DNA from: Poa pratensis
Lineage: Eukaryota > Streptophyta > Magnoliopsida > Poales > Poaceae
Assembly: GCA_947311845.1 (NCBI GenBank)
Contig: CAMZMU010000034.1
Coordinates: forward strand, 91,577,263 to 91,641,262
Direction: 5' to 3'
DNA: 64,000 nt
The translations under genes and the position numbers were made by a program. The notes beneath the pieces were generated by a model, which saw only the letters and a program-made list of their open reading frames with translations, did not search any database and had not been told where the DNA came from. Below, one piece after another: positions 1 to 12,835 of this stretch (the stretch's first letter is position 1; each line of letters opens with the position of its first letter).

Positions 1-67
1 AAACAGATGATAATAAAATATAATGTTATAGCACATATATATCGAGCTAACTATACTATATTTTCAG

Positions 68-3000
68 ATGGAGAGCTCTTTGCAACAAGAGGATGGAGCA
101 GCGAAATTTGGGATAGACTCTCCTACGGCAAGAGAAATTATTAATTCGCTGAACATAGGAAAAACGAGCAATACTAGAAGCTTTCTGGAGAAATTCAAGC
201 TGGTACAGCAACACAAATTTACAACAAAAAGAGAAAATGAATCATTTATTTTCAACAAAAAGTAGAGACACTGAACCCTATTCTCTATCACTGCAGGCTT
301 TCGTACAGAGACAACGTGATCACGCGGAACAGATGCAGAATGAAGAGCTAAGGTGCATTGAAGCTACTATGAACACATCTTTCAGTGGGACAACACATGA
401 TTCAGTGACCAACATTCAGCAGCAAACACAGTCGCGACGACGGGACTTTGATTTGAATGAGGTGAAGCAATATAATATAAAATAGCACTAGCTAGGTTTA
501 CATGGATGTACACTTATGAAAATTAACATACTTGTTTGTTCTCCCAGCATTTCATCTAACAAAACACCACCACCCCCTCCAAGAAAAACATTTCTCATTT
601 GCTGTCTTATTTTTTGAAGGAAATTGAATTATCTGATGAAGAATTTGAAGTGCACACAGAGAGCAGTGTGCCATACATGCATCAAGAAAATGAAGCATTT
701 TATGCTGGAGAAGGTAGCACATCTAACCAGAACAATAACGAAACAAATCACAACCAGGAGACAGAAGAGATACCTGCCTTTGGTATAAATCTTGAAGAAG
801 CAATGAATCCAGAACCACCATCTGTGGAAGAAAAAGAAATGGACAAGATGTTCTCAGACGACAGATATGCAACTTTGGACGAAATATCAACTGCCGCTAC
901 ACCGGAGGTAGGAATGGAATTCAGTTCAAGAGATGAAGCGTTCTTCTTTTTTGCAGTCTATGCAAGAAGAATGGGATTTGCAATAAGGAAAGATACTACC
1001 TACGAGTCAAAGAAAAGCAATGTTATCAACAAGCAATCGTTCACTTGCAACAGAGCAAGGACTGATCAAGGCACAGACAGGGCTCTGAAGCAAAGAAGAA
1101 CAAACAAAATTGTGCACACAAGGTGCAAGGTGAAAATGACTGTGAAGGAGGAAAGAGGAGTCTGGAGCATCACAAAAGCTTCCCTGGAACACAACCACCC
1201 GTTAGCCCCTTCGGACTGGATCACAAGGTTCATGATGTGCCACAGACAAATGTCTGAATCAGACAAAACACTCATCAAAATGCTTCAGGAGACAAGGGTA
1301 CCGCCAAGGAATATCATGAAGATATTCAGGAAAACAAGGGGCAGTTTCAGGGGAGTACCCTTTGACACCAAATATCTCCACAACCAGGCAGCAAAGGAAA
1401 AGCTAAAGCTTAAGAACAAGGATGTAGATGAGTTGCTTAAATGCTTCAGAGAAGAATGCCGCAGCAGGCCAGGGTTTACACACAAAATGCAGGTTGAGGA
1501 CAGTGTGGTCAGAAGTGTATTCTGGACAGATCAGTTAGGAATATCAAACTACAAGCAGTTTGGGGAGTTTGTATCTTTCGACACAACCTTTTCAACAAAC
1601 CAGTATGGCTTACCATTTGCGCCTATTGTAGGTGTCGATAACTACGGGAAATCAGTACTATTTGGCGCAGCATTGCTAAAGGATGAAACAGAGGACACGT
1701 TTAAGTGGCTGTTCTCTGAGTTCGTCGCAGTCATGGGAAACAAGCATCCAGAGTCAATAATAACAGACCAGTGTGTAGCTATGGGCCGTGCAATAAAGGC
1801 AGTGCTACCTTTGGCAGTACACATGTACTGTAACTTCCACATAGTGAAGAAGATGAAGGAGAAAAAAGTAACATTTTTCGCTTCTCGGCCGACTCTATAC
1901 GATCTGTTGAGGAAGGTGATCAGGAACTCATTTACACCTGAAGAATTTGAAAAAGCTTGGTGTGCACTGCTACGGAAATACAACGCCGAGGGGGACGAGC
2001 ACCTGGATAGGATATATGAAATCAGATCAGAGTGGGTGCCCGCATATTTCAAGGATAAATTTTTCCCATTCACATCGTCCACGGGGCGAAGCGAGAGCAC
2101 AAACTCTCTATTTAAGCATTACGTTAACCGGAAAGACTCCATCTCTGCATTTTTCAAGCAGTATCTGATAATACAAGAGAAGAAACAGGCTGATCTTGAT
2201 AGACTACGGGAGAAGATAGAACTAAAGGGGCCAGGGAGCTGGGGGTTTAACCCAATGGAAAGAGAAGCATCAAAAATATATACTTTCCCTATTTATGAAA
2301 AGTTTGCTGAGGAAATGAAGAAAACTTCTGCTTACAATGTTGAAATTGTTGAGCATGACAGAAGTTATCAGGTGCTAAGGGTGGGAAGCTACTGGAACGC
2401 TGAGTTCCCACGGCAGATGTACATGGTTTACCTAAGTGATGATTGCTCCGAGTACAGCTGCTCATGCTCAAAGATGGAACGAGATGGAATACAATGTTGC
2501 CACGTGCTGAGAGTTGCTCTGCACCGAGGACTCACTGAGTTGCCGGTGAGTTTCATCAAAACGAGATGGACAACATCAGTTAGTATAGAACATGCAAACT
2601 TGGTTGGACCTACTGACACCGGAGCAGCTGAAAAAACTCACTTGGCTGTGAGACACGCAATAGAAATGAGCAAGGTGTCGCACCTATTGTCAACAGTATG
2701 CACGGATGATAGGTCGTACGACCTGTTTGACCAAGGAGTAGTGCAGCTCAAGAAAACCATAATCAGTGACAAAATGCAACGGCTTCTCGATCAACAGGTA
2801 AAACAGAGAAAGAGGAGGGCTGTTGATGACCCACTACCCAAACAGCCTCCTGTGGTCCAGAACAATAACGCAACCAGCAATACAAATCCAAACCTAACAC
2901 ACAAGAGGAGCAGAGGAGTTGATGACCCACCACTACAAAAGGTTCATGAAGTACAGGATGATGATGATTCCAGCAATACATATGCATATCAAACCCAGTA

Positions 3001-4109
3001 CGAGAGCAGGGGTGTCGATGATAAAATACCACAGCAGCATACTAAGAACACACAACATTGTGGCTATTCCAGCAAACAGGCTCATGTAGCACATGACGGT
3101 GGCGCGACAAGCAATGCACATGCGCAACACCTTGATGATACACAACATGGTGGCTTGGTCAGCAATACGGAAGGATACCTAAACCAAGCGTCATTGTTTG
3201 GACCTGATACATCCAACACCAGACTCGCAGATGACGCAAGTGAGACTAGCTACAAAGATCCTCCAAATTCAAACTCTAAGTGGTTCAACCTAGGGGACAG
3301 GCCGAAAAGTCACTATGAGAAAGCTGCTCTGAAGAAACAAACAAAGGAAAAGAAATGTGGAATATGCAGAGAGGTTGGGCACAAACGAGACCGATGCCCA
3401 GACAAAGACAAGGTTTGTGGACAATAAAAATAATAGATTATTGATCAAAATAATGATTTATTCATATAGTCAGAAGATAATCTTATGAATAACAAACATA
3501 TTAATTGTGGTAAAAAATGTTAAAAATTACGCAGGTTGGGGAAAAAAATAGGGTACCGGCAGTATGTGAGACAAACAGTGCCATAGAGAACCTGGGAGAT
3601 GTGACAAACCAGCGCAATGTGAGGGGTGATGATGACAAACTAACAGGACAGGCTCATGTAACACAAGATGGTGGCACATCAAGCAGTGCACATGCACAAC
3701 AAGCTCATGGTCCACATGAGAGTGGCGTGAACTGCGGTAAAGAAGGATACCTAAACCAACCATCATGGTTCAGGCCAGCTACAGCTAACAACGGTCTCGC
3801 AGATGATGCAGCTGAAACTAGCTACATATATCATTCACAATCAAACAATGATGGTTTCAAACTAGGGGACATGTCAAAGAGTCATAATGAGATAGCTCCT
3901 CCAAAGAAACAAGCAAAGAAATTTAACTGTGGTCTGTGCAAAGAGCCAGGGCACAAACGAGACCGTTGCCCAGATAAAGACAAGGTTTGAACAATACTGT
4001 TTCATTATATATATTCAGAAAAAAAATCTTATGAATGTCAAGATTATTAATTCTTATAGAATTGTTAAAATTTATGCAGGTTGGGAAAAATCGGGCTAAG
4101 CCAGTGTGA
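68..4109 (+). CDS. FAR1/FHY3-type MULE transposase, multi-exon
   Basis: This is a DDE-type transposase of the FAR1/MURA group, expected to act in the nucleus on the element's ends. Exons that keep one reading frame are 68-202, 297-461, 620-3412, 3535-3984 and 4080-4109 (stop TGA); every junction is phase 0 with GT..AG borders. Exon 3 holds the N-terminal FAR1 zinc-binding domain (about 909-1200, ending in the EHNHPL motif), the MULE transposase core (about 1560-1850, with SFDTTF and ITDQ around two of the acidic residues), and a SWIM zinc finger (about 2445-2500; CSCSK then CCH). The tail holds two CCHC zinc knuckles (C-x2-C-x4-H-x4-C) near 3357-3400 and 3928-3972. The core exon has no stop codon over 2.8 kb, so it looks recently functional. 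The ATG at 68 directly follows a 'ttttcag' acceptor, so an upstream exon outside the window is possible. A domesticated FAR1-related host gene is the alternative, but the Ulp1 partner favours a transposon. Confidence 0.85.
3082..4109 (+). repeat. Tandem duplication of the zinc-knuckle tail exon and its intron
   Basis: The end of exon 3 (from 3082, 'caggctcatgta') and its following intron (3413-3534) are repeated as exon 3535-3984 plus intron 3985-4079. Both exon copies encode an EGYLNQ motif, a LADDA-ETSY motif, a lysine-rich stretch and then a CCHC knuckle ending HKRDRCPDKDK. Both introns end in ...gcag|GTTGGG, and after the second one a short third exon start (VGKNRAKPV then stop) closes the gene. 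The copies have diverged clearly, so the duplication is not recent. Confidence 0.8.
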
Positions 4110-4453
4110 GACCAACAGAGGCATAGAGGCAGAAGAGACGAACCAGTGAGAGGTGATGAACAAGAAAAAGAAGGGGTTAAAGGGAGAAAAATTCAATGAC
4201 GCAACTGACATAAGAGGAAGATAACCCGTGTATTGTTGAAGCAAAAATAAATAATTCAGACAACTGTAACGCCATTATTCATGACATATGTTTTGTAGTA
4301 TTACAGTGGTACACTTCTGACATTTTATATCGCAGTGAGATTTATATATTCTCATATTATATCTGATTGCCATACAAATAATAGTATCTATCTCTTGCCA
4401 ATTCAATAATAAACAAGGACTGTTTGAGCTTTCATAAGAAACAAGGTTCTACC
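4110..4453. other. Intergenic region between the convergent transposase and protease genes
   Basis: AT-rich spacer of about 340 bp holding the 3' ends of both genes. An 'aataaata' near 4245 could serve as poly(A) signal for the + gene. No coding region is recognised. Confidence 0.5.
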
Positions 4454-7400
4454 TCAAAGCTTGTTACTCTCCAGGAGTTCTCTCCAGTTCAATAACCTGT
4501 TGCGCTTGTGATTTAACCAAGTCCATGCTAGAATCTTCCTGTATGCCGGTATTTGATCAAATGTTACTGCAGGGACATTGCGCCCATCCCATTCTTGAAG
4601 AAACCTCAGCATGAAGTACCCACAATCAAGACTGCAAAAATGTACGAAAGTTGTAAAAAAAGCAACAAAGTTAAGCAACGTGAATACTGGTAACAAAAGC
4701 GAAAAGCAGAAACAACCAATCAGAACATATCAAACGACAAGAAGCTATAAAAAATAGAAAGTGCAAAACGAAAAAGAGATTAACTCACGTGTTTTTTTGC
4801 TTGGGGACATCAATATATTGCAGCTGATAATCATCGATCTGTCTTGCTGATGTAGAATAGTTAAATTTGTATGCAGTCTTGATAGCATCAACTAGAAAGC
4901 TAGCATGTTGGATTAGGGACACATCATCACTGCCTCGACAAGAGTCCAGAACTTCAAATCTCATAGCCTTGAAATTCAATCCAAGGGTGTACCAATGACC
5001 CTGCGGTTCCTCAGCAGTACCAAGGTCTTGTAACACGGCAAACAATAGCTGTGAAAAAAGAAAATGGAACAATATAAATTTGCTATTACCATCATTGCAT
5101 CAAGTAAAAAAGAAAAATGCTAAAATTAAGGCAAACATAGAATACATTATTCATGTGGATGAAACATATTTACTTGGTGACTAACTGTTTTAGCATACAC
5201 GGTAAAAGCGTTCAAAAAGATAAATTGAGATTAACATCGCTTGTCAGAAAAACACATACCACGTCCTTGTGGCTAAGCTTGTATTTGCCATCTCTCCTGA
5301 AGTTTTGTTGAACAACTCTGCTGTCAAATTTGTGCTGAAGCAGATGTTCAGTCAATATATATGGGAAAATTATCTTCTTTGTATCACAGCTTTCCTGAAG
5401 AACAGATATACCAATCTCAACAACTGTGTTCGACAGTTCACCGGTTGGCATGATGCTGTCAGCCAGATCGCCAGTAGTAACCCACATAGGTGATATTTGG
5501 AGGAACATTAAGCTGCAAAAAGGGAAAAAGAAAAAATTAGAGGCATAAAAAAGACTAATTTGTAAGCAACAGGTAGCCTGTTCAGAACAAAGATATCAAA
5601 AACTTATGGTACCCATTGATTTTTGAGTCCTTAGACTTGCTGTGGTGTTTAATGACTTGCTCATAAAGATCATCTTGCTCTGGGGTGCTAACAATTCGAG
5701 AGTACGGGGGCAATAGAAACCTAGATGGTTGAACAACTCTAGCAATCCTCAGGCTGGTTCCTGGAGTGATGCTAGCAGCAGACATTAATGGCTGTGTAGA
5801 CATTGCTGGAGTAACATAGATAATATGTGGGTCATCACCTGAGCAAGTTCAGAAAGCATAGGAAACAGAATTAAAAGACAGCTGTAACACAACACCTTAG
5901 AAAAATGGGATATACAAACAATATAGTTACAAACCTTTTTTAAATCTCGACGCACATTAGCACATAACGGTGGTTCTACCACCTCAAACTTGACAAGAGT
6001 TGCTCGTTTTGATGAATGCAGATTAGCTTTTCCAACTATGCAGTGTGCATAATTAACAAAATAAATCACATAGAAAAAATATGAAAGAAGAAAATAAGAA
6101 AAAGAACCAATTAAGAAAATGATAAAAAGACATAATAAAACAAAATTAATAATACACTGAGATTAGAAAAGGCAAAATAGAAGTGCTTTATAATTTACAG
6201 ACCAACGAGAAACTGAAAAAATAGTACTATTCAGAACATACATAAAATATATACAATTACATATAAAAGTCTTGCTGCTGTCCAACGGTACACTAGAAAA
6301 TAAATGCACAACATAACAGACACATCTTCAAAAGCTCTTCCCATCCTCCTTCCCCCCTCGCACATATGCAAGGGCGTTAAACGATGCATTGAGATTCCCC
6401 CTCACTTGACACCTGAATTCGAGAAAAGAATGCGTATGTGCGATTTGGGTGTGTGTGGTGTATGAGGCGAATGAGGGAGGACACAGAAAAATAAAGTGGA
6501 AAATGGGTGGGAAGAAAAAAGCAAGGAAACAAGAAGTATGTAAGATAACCAGCAAACAAGAATTATTAATAATATGCAAAAAGACAAAAATGATATAATA
6601 CTAGTAAAAGCTCAAAACAAATTGCACATATTTACCAAAAAACAGTAAATATTACAGGTAACCAACGATAAAACAACTAGAACAATTGTTACCAGATGCA
6701 TACGTTATCAACCAAATGTAACACACAATTTATTACAAAGGATAAATCATGCAAATTATCGAGGGGGTATGGTTTGATTGAGCATTATGACCAATACTAA
6801 CACAAAACAAGTTACCGATGAGATATCCACTCGTACTATTTATCAGTAGCATATAAAAGTAGAGATATCGAGTTTCGGACACACATGAATTATTACCAAA
6901 AGCACGCAAATATTAAGCAGTACAAATCAGCATTAAAAAAGGTGACAAACATCAGAAACATCCTTCTCACCTTCAACTGCACTGGCAGTGGCTGCTTTTG
7001 ATTCACAGCTTGGCCCCGTATTGACATTCTCCTTCACTATAAACCGGGGTGAAGATCTTATTACCTTCTGCTCAACTTTTCTGGCTTTCCTACATAACAA
7101 AAACAATTGAATATCAGAATTGATGAGTACTGCAGAATGGCACAGTACATAACAGCAACAAAAAAAAGCATAATGGTTTATTGATAGAAAAGTAAGTCAA
7201 AAAATTATACCTCTTGGGTGTAGCAACTCTTGGTTTCTTCCTCGCAACAACCTCATCATCATAGGAGCTTGCAATTCCTGTTTGAAAACTATCTTTCGTT
7301 TTCCTCTTATTATGACCAGACTGGTATATGCCTGTAGTGAGCATATTTTTTGCTGCTGGAGGATGATCATCTGTTAGGTCACCGCAAACTTTGTCTTGAA

Positions 7401-9753
7401 GTACTACTGTGTCAGCAAGTTTCAGAAAAATCAATGCAAGAAATCATGTAACTACCTGGTTCAGTGGTAGGACATGCAGTTATAGTTTCATCAGCCGAAT
7501 TTTTATTTCCACCAACATTGTGACCCTCTGAAGTTAAATGAGCAACTGATGTTTCATGAAGATCATTGTCATCAATATCAGTAGCAATCACTTTGGGAAC
7601 AGCTTCATCAGCACCGTGGCTGTGAGCCCCGACACTGCCTCCAACATCTAGAGTTTCCTTCTGAACAAAAAGATCTCTCGATTGGCTGCCAGACCCAGAT
7701 GAAACGATTTGTTCAGCTTCACAGTCCATGTTTTCAACCTGATCGTGGCTAAAATCTCTAGCCCTCTTAGAACTTGATGAAGATCGGGTGACACGGCCCG
7801 TCACAGAAGCTGCATCATACCAAAACATAAGAATCAATTCTACTAAATGGTGACATATCACAATCAACAAAATATTGATGTTATAATTTGTAGCCTGCTT
7901 ACCTGGTGACTTCATGATAGGACCGTGAGCAGATGGGCTACGGATATCAGGAGTATTCTTTGCACAAGGACTAGACATAGCCTGATTATTGTTTGGGCTA
8001 GCTACATTAGGTGATGGCGTAGGGGTACCAGCAGCCTCAGTAGCAGAAGGACTAGAAGTAGCCAGACTCTTGTTTGCGCTACCTGATGGCCTAGGGATAT
8101 CACCAGCCTTCTTTGCACCAGCAGTAAAAGTATCCAGATTGTTGTTAGCACTGGCTACATTAGGTGATCCATCAACACCGTACTGACGAGAGATTTCCCC
8201 AAATGATTTTTCAACATCTATAGCATCACAATCATCGACTTCTGTCCAACCTTGGACCAGCGTGGCCAAAAGGCGAGTCATTCCAGCAGAAAACTCTCCC
8301 ACCAATCTAGCAACTTTCTCTTTACGCTGCATTTTTAATTAAAAAAAGTAACACTGTAAAATTGCCAAAAAAATAAAGAATGTCACAACAGCAAACAGTA
8401 AAACAAAAAATAAGATCTGAAATACTCACAGCCTTTGGACAATTTCGAGCACAGTTGGTATCAATAAAACCTTGGAAACCATCATTACCACCAAAAAAAC
8501 AATGGTCTATAGCAAGATGTGGCTTAAGCTGTGAATGAAATGAACAAGCTGTGAATGAAATGGACAAAATAAAATAATAAATAACTAACAATGCCATTTT
8601 GAGTAACCCAACAATCAACAAGACAAATAGTGTTAACAAAAATTCAACTTACCTCCAAGTTGCCAAATCCAGAATAGTCCCTTTTCATATCAGCATCTAA
8701 CACAATGTCTATGTTTTCTTTTGACCAAATATTGACAAGGAAAGTTCCCTCAGGCAAATCAATGTTCAATCCGCTCACATCTAAGGAGTCAACATAGAGA
8801 AGCTGCATATGCATAAAAAAACATCAAAAATAACAAAAGTTATAACTTAAGTATACTATGTCCAAACAAGCTCCACATATATCAAAAACAAAACGACCGA
8901 CAAAAAATTAAATTAAATAAATTCATCACAATAAAACTGCCAGACGTACAATCATGTGTAAAAGACACGCTGCAGATAATTTCCCCACAGATAATTCTTC
9001 GTGCAGCTTGTCACAAACGAACTGACATAAGTTCATGTCCTTCACATCATCAACTTTATCCTGTAAGCCACCAGAAAAAATATAGTGAAACACAGTCAGA
9101 AGATAAACACAGCAGCAACTAAAACAACCTAAAATTCAGGAAATAAAAATGGGCCATACAAAAAAGAGGGACTAACATGATAAAAAATGAACAAAAATAA
9201 CACTATTACCATGATAGGGTAACATCTGCTGCTGACTTTGTTAAGAGATGTTGGAGCTAGCACAGTTGAAATCAAATACATTATATATCTGCTTGAATGG
9301 TTTTTCTGCTGTGGTCATATCCTTGAGAATAGTGAAAACTTTCGTAGTCTCAGGAGTATTCGCATGACCAGGAAAGAGAACGGGACGGAGACGTGCCTCG
9401 ACCTCTCTATCCAACGCGTATCTGACATGAACATCACCGCGTGGAAGCCCCATTGAATGGTACACTGATGAAGCGGTCAGAGGGATCCTACCACGACCAG
9501 GGATAACAAATGATCGAGAGAATCTATCGTACTTTGGAGCCAACCAATTGATCAGCGGATTGTGCAGAGTTGAACACTTGATGTCGAGCATGCTACCCAA
9601 ATCCATGCCCTTGACAGCATCCTTCTGATCAGGACTGAGCCAATCATTCAGACTAACAACACAAGCTGGAGAAGCTCTGTTCCTAACACGATCCTTTGCT
9701 CCGGCTAGGCCGCCCTCTCCTTTAGGAACATTGCGCTTACTTTTGCCAGCCAT
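4454..9753 (-). CDS. Ulp1/SENP-type cysteine protease (C48) gene carried by the MULE
   Basis: A many-exon minus-strand gene starting at ATG 9753 and stopping at 4454. Approximate exons: 9211-9753, 8950-9060, 8653-8802, 8430-8528, 7903-8326, 7456-7809, 7211-7406, 6971-7089, 5935-6035, 5613-5838, 5260-5512, 4789-5048 and 4454-4631. The N-terminal exons resemble the conserved region that precedes Ulp1 domains in plant transposon proteins (a SMGLPRGD stretch, then LAPTSLNK). The middle is low-complexity Ser/Pro/Asn-rich, with basic clusters near 7220 and 7080 that could act as nuclear localisation signals. The C-terminal exons carry the full catalytic triad: His in HWYTL and Asp in VLDS (exon 4789-5048), Cys in DCGYF (exon 4454-4631). 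The family removes SUMO or ubiquitin-like proteins. A one-base frame change in a TA run near 9,281-9,289 separates two parts of exon 1. The phase at the 5935/5838 junction is also unresolved, so the gene may be lightly damaged. Confidence 0.78.
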
Positions 9754-11054
9754 TTTGACAAAAAATCTACAAAACATATAATCCAACAATCTCAAGAATT
9801 AATTGCCTACTGATATCACTAAGGAATTTGTAGTAACAACCACTCAAAGACAGTCTAGATAACAAAAAGTAGAAAAGTGTTTGGATAAAAACTAACCAAA
9901 CAAACTTAAATGCCATATAATTGAACAACGCTGCATACAAGGATCACAACCATATAGCCAACAATCATACCACACATGTAAAACTCTAAGCTAAACAAAA
10001 TCACATCTGGCAGCAAATTATTCATCGACTAATTGAACAAATGCACACTAAAAAGTTACTCCTCAGACAGTAAACTATCTATATACTAAAACTAAAATAA
10101 ATGAGATCATGGGATGTTGACTCAATCTCAACTTCCAACTAGTATCTGGTCACGAATTACACAAACAAAATTCGGAAGCTAACTCAATTTCAACAACAAC
10201 AACAACAGAGTGAACTACAATTCTGCCTGCAGAGTTCTGAACAATTACAACAGTCAAAATCATAAACACACAATTATGTACTACAAAAAACAACGCCGTC
10301 GCCGGAGATAACCCTAACTTTAATCATTCAGCGCGCACTTTTTTAGTAGATGAATGCGCCTACAAAGGGGAAACCCCAATACGAAAATCCAGTAACTACA
10401 TGACATCAACTAGTTCACGAGTCACACAAAAATCGTACGAAATCGGGAATAAGCGTACTCACTAGACGGACGGAATAAAGCTCTCGCGGTTGCTCGCCGG
10501 TGCGAACCTTCAGATCTGCACGAAAAAACAGAGAGCAAATAGAAAAGTGAATAGAGTATGATGCGTAGATGCAGATCAAGGCGGGAGGGTACAAATCCGA
10601 CCGGGAAGAAACTAGGAGACGGCGGCGGAAGCCATGGCCGGCGGCCGGTCGGAGATAGGAATGAAGGCGAGAAGGAACTAACCCGGGACCCTAGAGAAAC
10701 GGACGTCTCTCGAGCGGGGACGGACGAGGATGCGGAGATGCGGACCGAGAAGCGGCGACTCCGGTTCACCGCAGTTCGAATCCGCCCGGGAGACGCCTAG
10801 AAGACGGCGACGGACGCCATGGGCGCACCTCGCGCGGGGGAGAGACGACGAGAAGAAAAGGGGAAAAGGGAATAGCTCTTCGCGTCCACGGCTGGTTTCC
10901 AGAAAAATTTGAATCGGCGAGAAAAGGGAATAGCCGAAAAGGGAATACGACACGCGACCAAAAAAGGAAAGGGAATAGACGCGACATGACACGCGACGCT
11001 CTCCAGCGTGCCAGAAACGAGCGAGCGCTCGCGCGCTCGAGAGCTAGCCGTTTC
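9754..11054 (-). promoter_or_regulatory. 5' flank of the Ulp1 gene and terminal region of the MULE
   Basis: No coding exon is recognised. The part next to the gene is AT-rich. From about 10,440 to 11,050 the sequence becomes strongly CG-rich, with purine tracts on the + strand, and ends in inverted-repeat-rich DNA (gcgagcgctcgcgcgctcgag) that fits a MULE terminal repeat. The promoter of the Ulp1 gene and any 5' UTR exons must lie here, but none can be fixed. Open frames in this stretch look like by-products of base composition. Confidence 0.5.
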
Positions 11055-11340
11055 GGGATGTGACAGCTTCTCAGCGAGGCAACGATCAGAAACTTGCTAG
11101 CTTAGTTGTACGTGTAGAATCCAATACTTCTGAAAATCGTATTTCTTGAATGATGAATCGAAATATTAATCTGTTTGCACCATCGTGATGTGTGTGATGA
11201 ACTCTACAAAATGAGTTCAATATCGCATATTTGTTCTTTCACAAATATTTTGCACTTTGTGGGTCCCATTTGTCATAGACAAAGGCTGTGCTAAATTAAT
11301 TTATAATATCATGAATTTTGGTACAAAAATTCATCAAACA
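11055..11340 (-). repeat. Remnant of the 3' LTR (first 286 bp of U3)
   Basis: Identical base for base to 41,162-41,447, the outer end of the 5' LTR. It starts (minus strand) TGTTTGATGAATTTTTG and directly abuts the purine-rich tract, which is where a 3' LTR must begin. The rest of this LTR, about 1.86 kb, is missing to the left because the MULE end lies at 11,054. If the MULE inserted here, the missing part should lie beyond the MULE's other end. Confidence 0.88.
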
Positions 11341-11357
11341 AATGCCCCCTCGCCAAG
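11341..11357 (-). other. Putative polypurine tract of the retrotransposon
   Basis: On the minus strand this reads cttggcgagggggcatt, a G-rich purine run directly preceding the LTR's TG. This is the expected place and composition of the plus-strand primer of an LTR retrotransposon. Confidence 0.6.
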
Positions 11358-11666
11358 TATTGTCTGTGCGCAAAGCAGCACGGGCTAGACTTGGCGAAAC
11401 CAGCAAAAATTAGCTTGAGCCAGTTCCTTTTTTAATTAGCAAAATCATTTTGACATGGCTGCGAAATATATGACATGCGTTTCTGGCCGCTCGCCATATT
11501 CCTGTCTGATCAGGAACCGTATCAGCATGAATAGAGAGTCTTGCATAGCCACGACTGCCTATGCCGAATCGCCATGGAGTTGGACTCTACGGTCCACGTT
11601 CATAAATTGGAGAGGTTCTGTGCTGCTCGCCGCACAACCCCAATTAGTAATCTCGTTTAGACCACA
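11358..11666 (+). promoter_or_regulatory. Upstream region of the antisense PMD gene
   Basis: About 310 bp between the polypurine tract and the PMD start codon. It contains 'tcataaatt' near 11,600 as a weak TATA-like candidate and no convincing ORF. Any promoter of the antisense gene would have to lie here or in the adjoining 3' LTR; that is inference from position. Confidence 0.4.
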
Positions 11667-12434
11667 ATGGCCGGTGCTTCGCAGAAAAACCAGCGATCCC
11701 AGCCTTCGAGCAACGAGCGCGACGGCGGCAAATCACACCGGCCGAGCCGGAACCCCCCTCGCAAAGTTCCAAACTCTAGGCGGGACGCCCTTGACGTTGA
11801 GCGACTACCTCGTCGGAGCGTTGATACAGCCAAATCTCAGGACAAAGGTGCTGTTACATATGAGCTAGAATCCCCCCCAGAAGAAACCTCGACGAGCTCC
11901 CAGGTAAAATCTCCGTGGCTTTCTTTAAAAAAAAAAAATCTCCATGGTTTGTTCTGTTATTCACTTTCCGGCCGACCGCGCGTGTCGTAGGTGCTTCGTG
12001 TATGATTATTGATTTATACGACCGTACGCTGAGTTAGGAATAGCTGTGGCAGCGTTCATGCCCAGTAGTTCATATCCTTTTGTTTAGATATATGCACGTA
12101 CTAGCCTTTTTACATGTATCTGTATAGAATCAACGAACGCTGCTGGTTCTCTGATCTCTCTTTCTTTCTGTAGGGCATCATGGATGCGGTGCCCGCGGCT
12201 TATGCTTTGTTCAGCGGTCCTGCAAGATATGCGCCAAAAGAAGGCCGCCGCGGCGCCGGCGGTGCCCCCCCCCCCCTTGCCGTCGCAGGTGACGGGCTCG
12301 GCGCGCCTCGCTGGTAGCCCATCGCGCGGGGAGATCATCTATGGAACGTCGGGCGGAGGCCGGGCGGCGGAGCGGTTCGCCCGCACCGGCGCGCGGCTGA
12401 GAGGTGCGGTCGAGGCAGCACTAGTAGGAAAACC

Positions 12435-12835
12435 CAATTCTATGGAAGCTTATTCTGTGGCGCACGTGCGCCACAGAATAAGCTTCTGTGGCGCACCAGT
12501 CATGGTGCGCCACAGAATAGCCTTATTCTGTGGCGCACGGCTATAAGGATGCGCCACAGAATAAGCGCGGGCCCCACACCAACGCACGGGTCTGCCACTT
12601 TTGACCTTATTCTGTGGCGCACATGTCAGATGCGCCACAGAATAAGGCTATTCTGTGGCGCACTGGGCCAGGTGCGCCACAGAATAGGCTTATTCTGTGG
12701 CGCATCCATGTAGGTGCGCCACAGAATAAGATGCTCTGGCCCCACAAATAATTGGGGGGAGCTATTCTGTGGCGCACCAGACCCAGTGCGCCACAGAATA
12801 AGCTTATTCTGTGGCGCCACAGAATAACTGTACCA
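12435..12835. repeat. Left subterminal repeat array of the CACTA element
   Basis: About sixteen copies of TATTCTGTGGCGCAC or its reverse complement GTGCGCCACAGAATA, mostly in alternating orientation so that neighbours can pair as hairpins. In CACTA elements such subterminal repeats are the binding sites of the TNPA-type protein. Confidence 0.9.

Larger units (their letters stand above)
1..11054. mobile_element. Mutator-like element (MULE) with FAR1-type transposase and Ulp1 protease genes; left end outside the window
   Basis: Two convergent genes, a FAR1/MULE-type transposase on + and a Ulp1-type protease on -, fill this stretch. The right end is placed at 11,054 because from 11,055 on the sequence is identical for 286 bp to the end of the LTR at 41,162-41,447. 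The last bases before that junction, read inward on the minus strand, start GAAACGGCTAGCTCTCGAG and are rich in CG and inverted repeats, as expected of a terminal inverted repeat. The first 9 bp after the junction (gggatgtga) are the predicted target-site duplication. MULEs usually make 8-11 bp duplications, and some carry captured Ulp1-like genes (Kaonashi-type). The left terminus is not in view, so the paired repeat and the TSD cannot be confirmed. Confidence 0.75.

Noticed and set aside
10422..10992. Overlapping open frames of about 100 codons near the MULE end
   Set aside because: No protein features, and composition-driven in a CG-rich, inverted-repeat-rich region.
11055..11340. The 286-bp perfect direct repeat as an extra-long target duplication or filler from break repair around a 30-kb insertion
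   Set aside because: It directly abuts a polypurine-like tract at 11,341 and equals the outer end of an LTR with TG/CA borders, TATA box, poly(A) signal and primer-binding site on the right. An LTR pair explains it with fewer assumptions.
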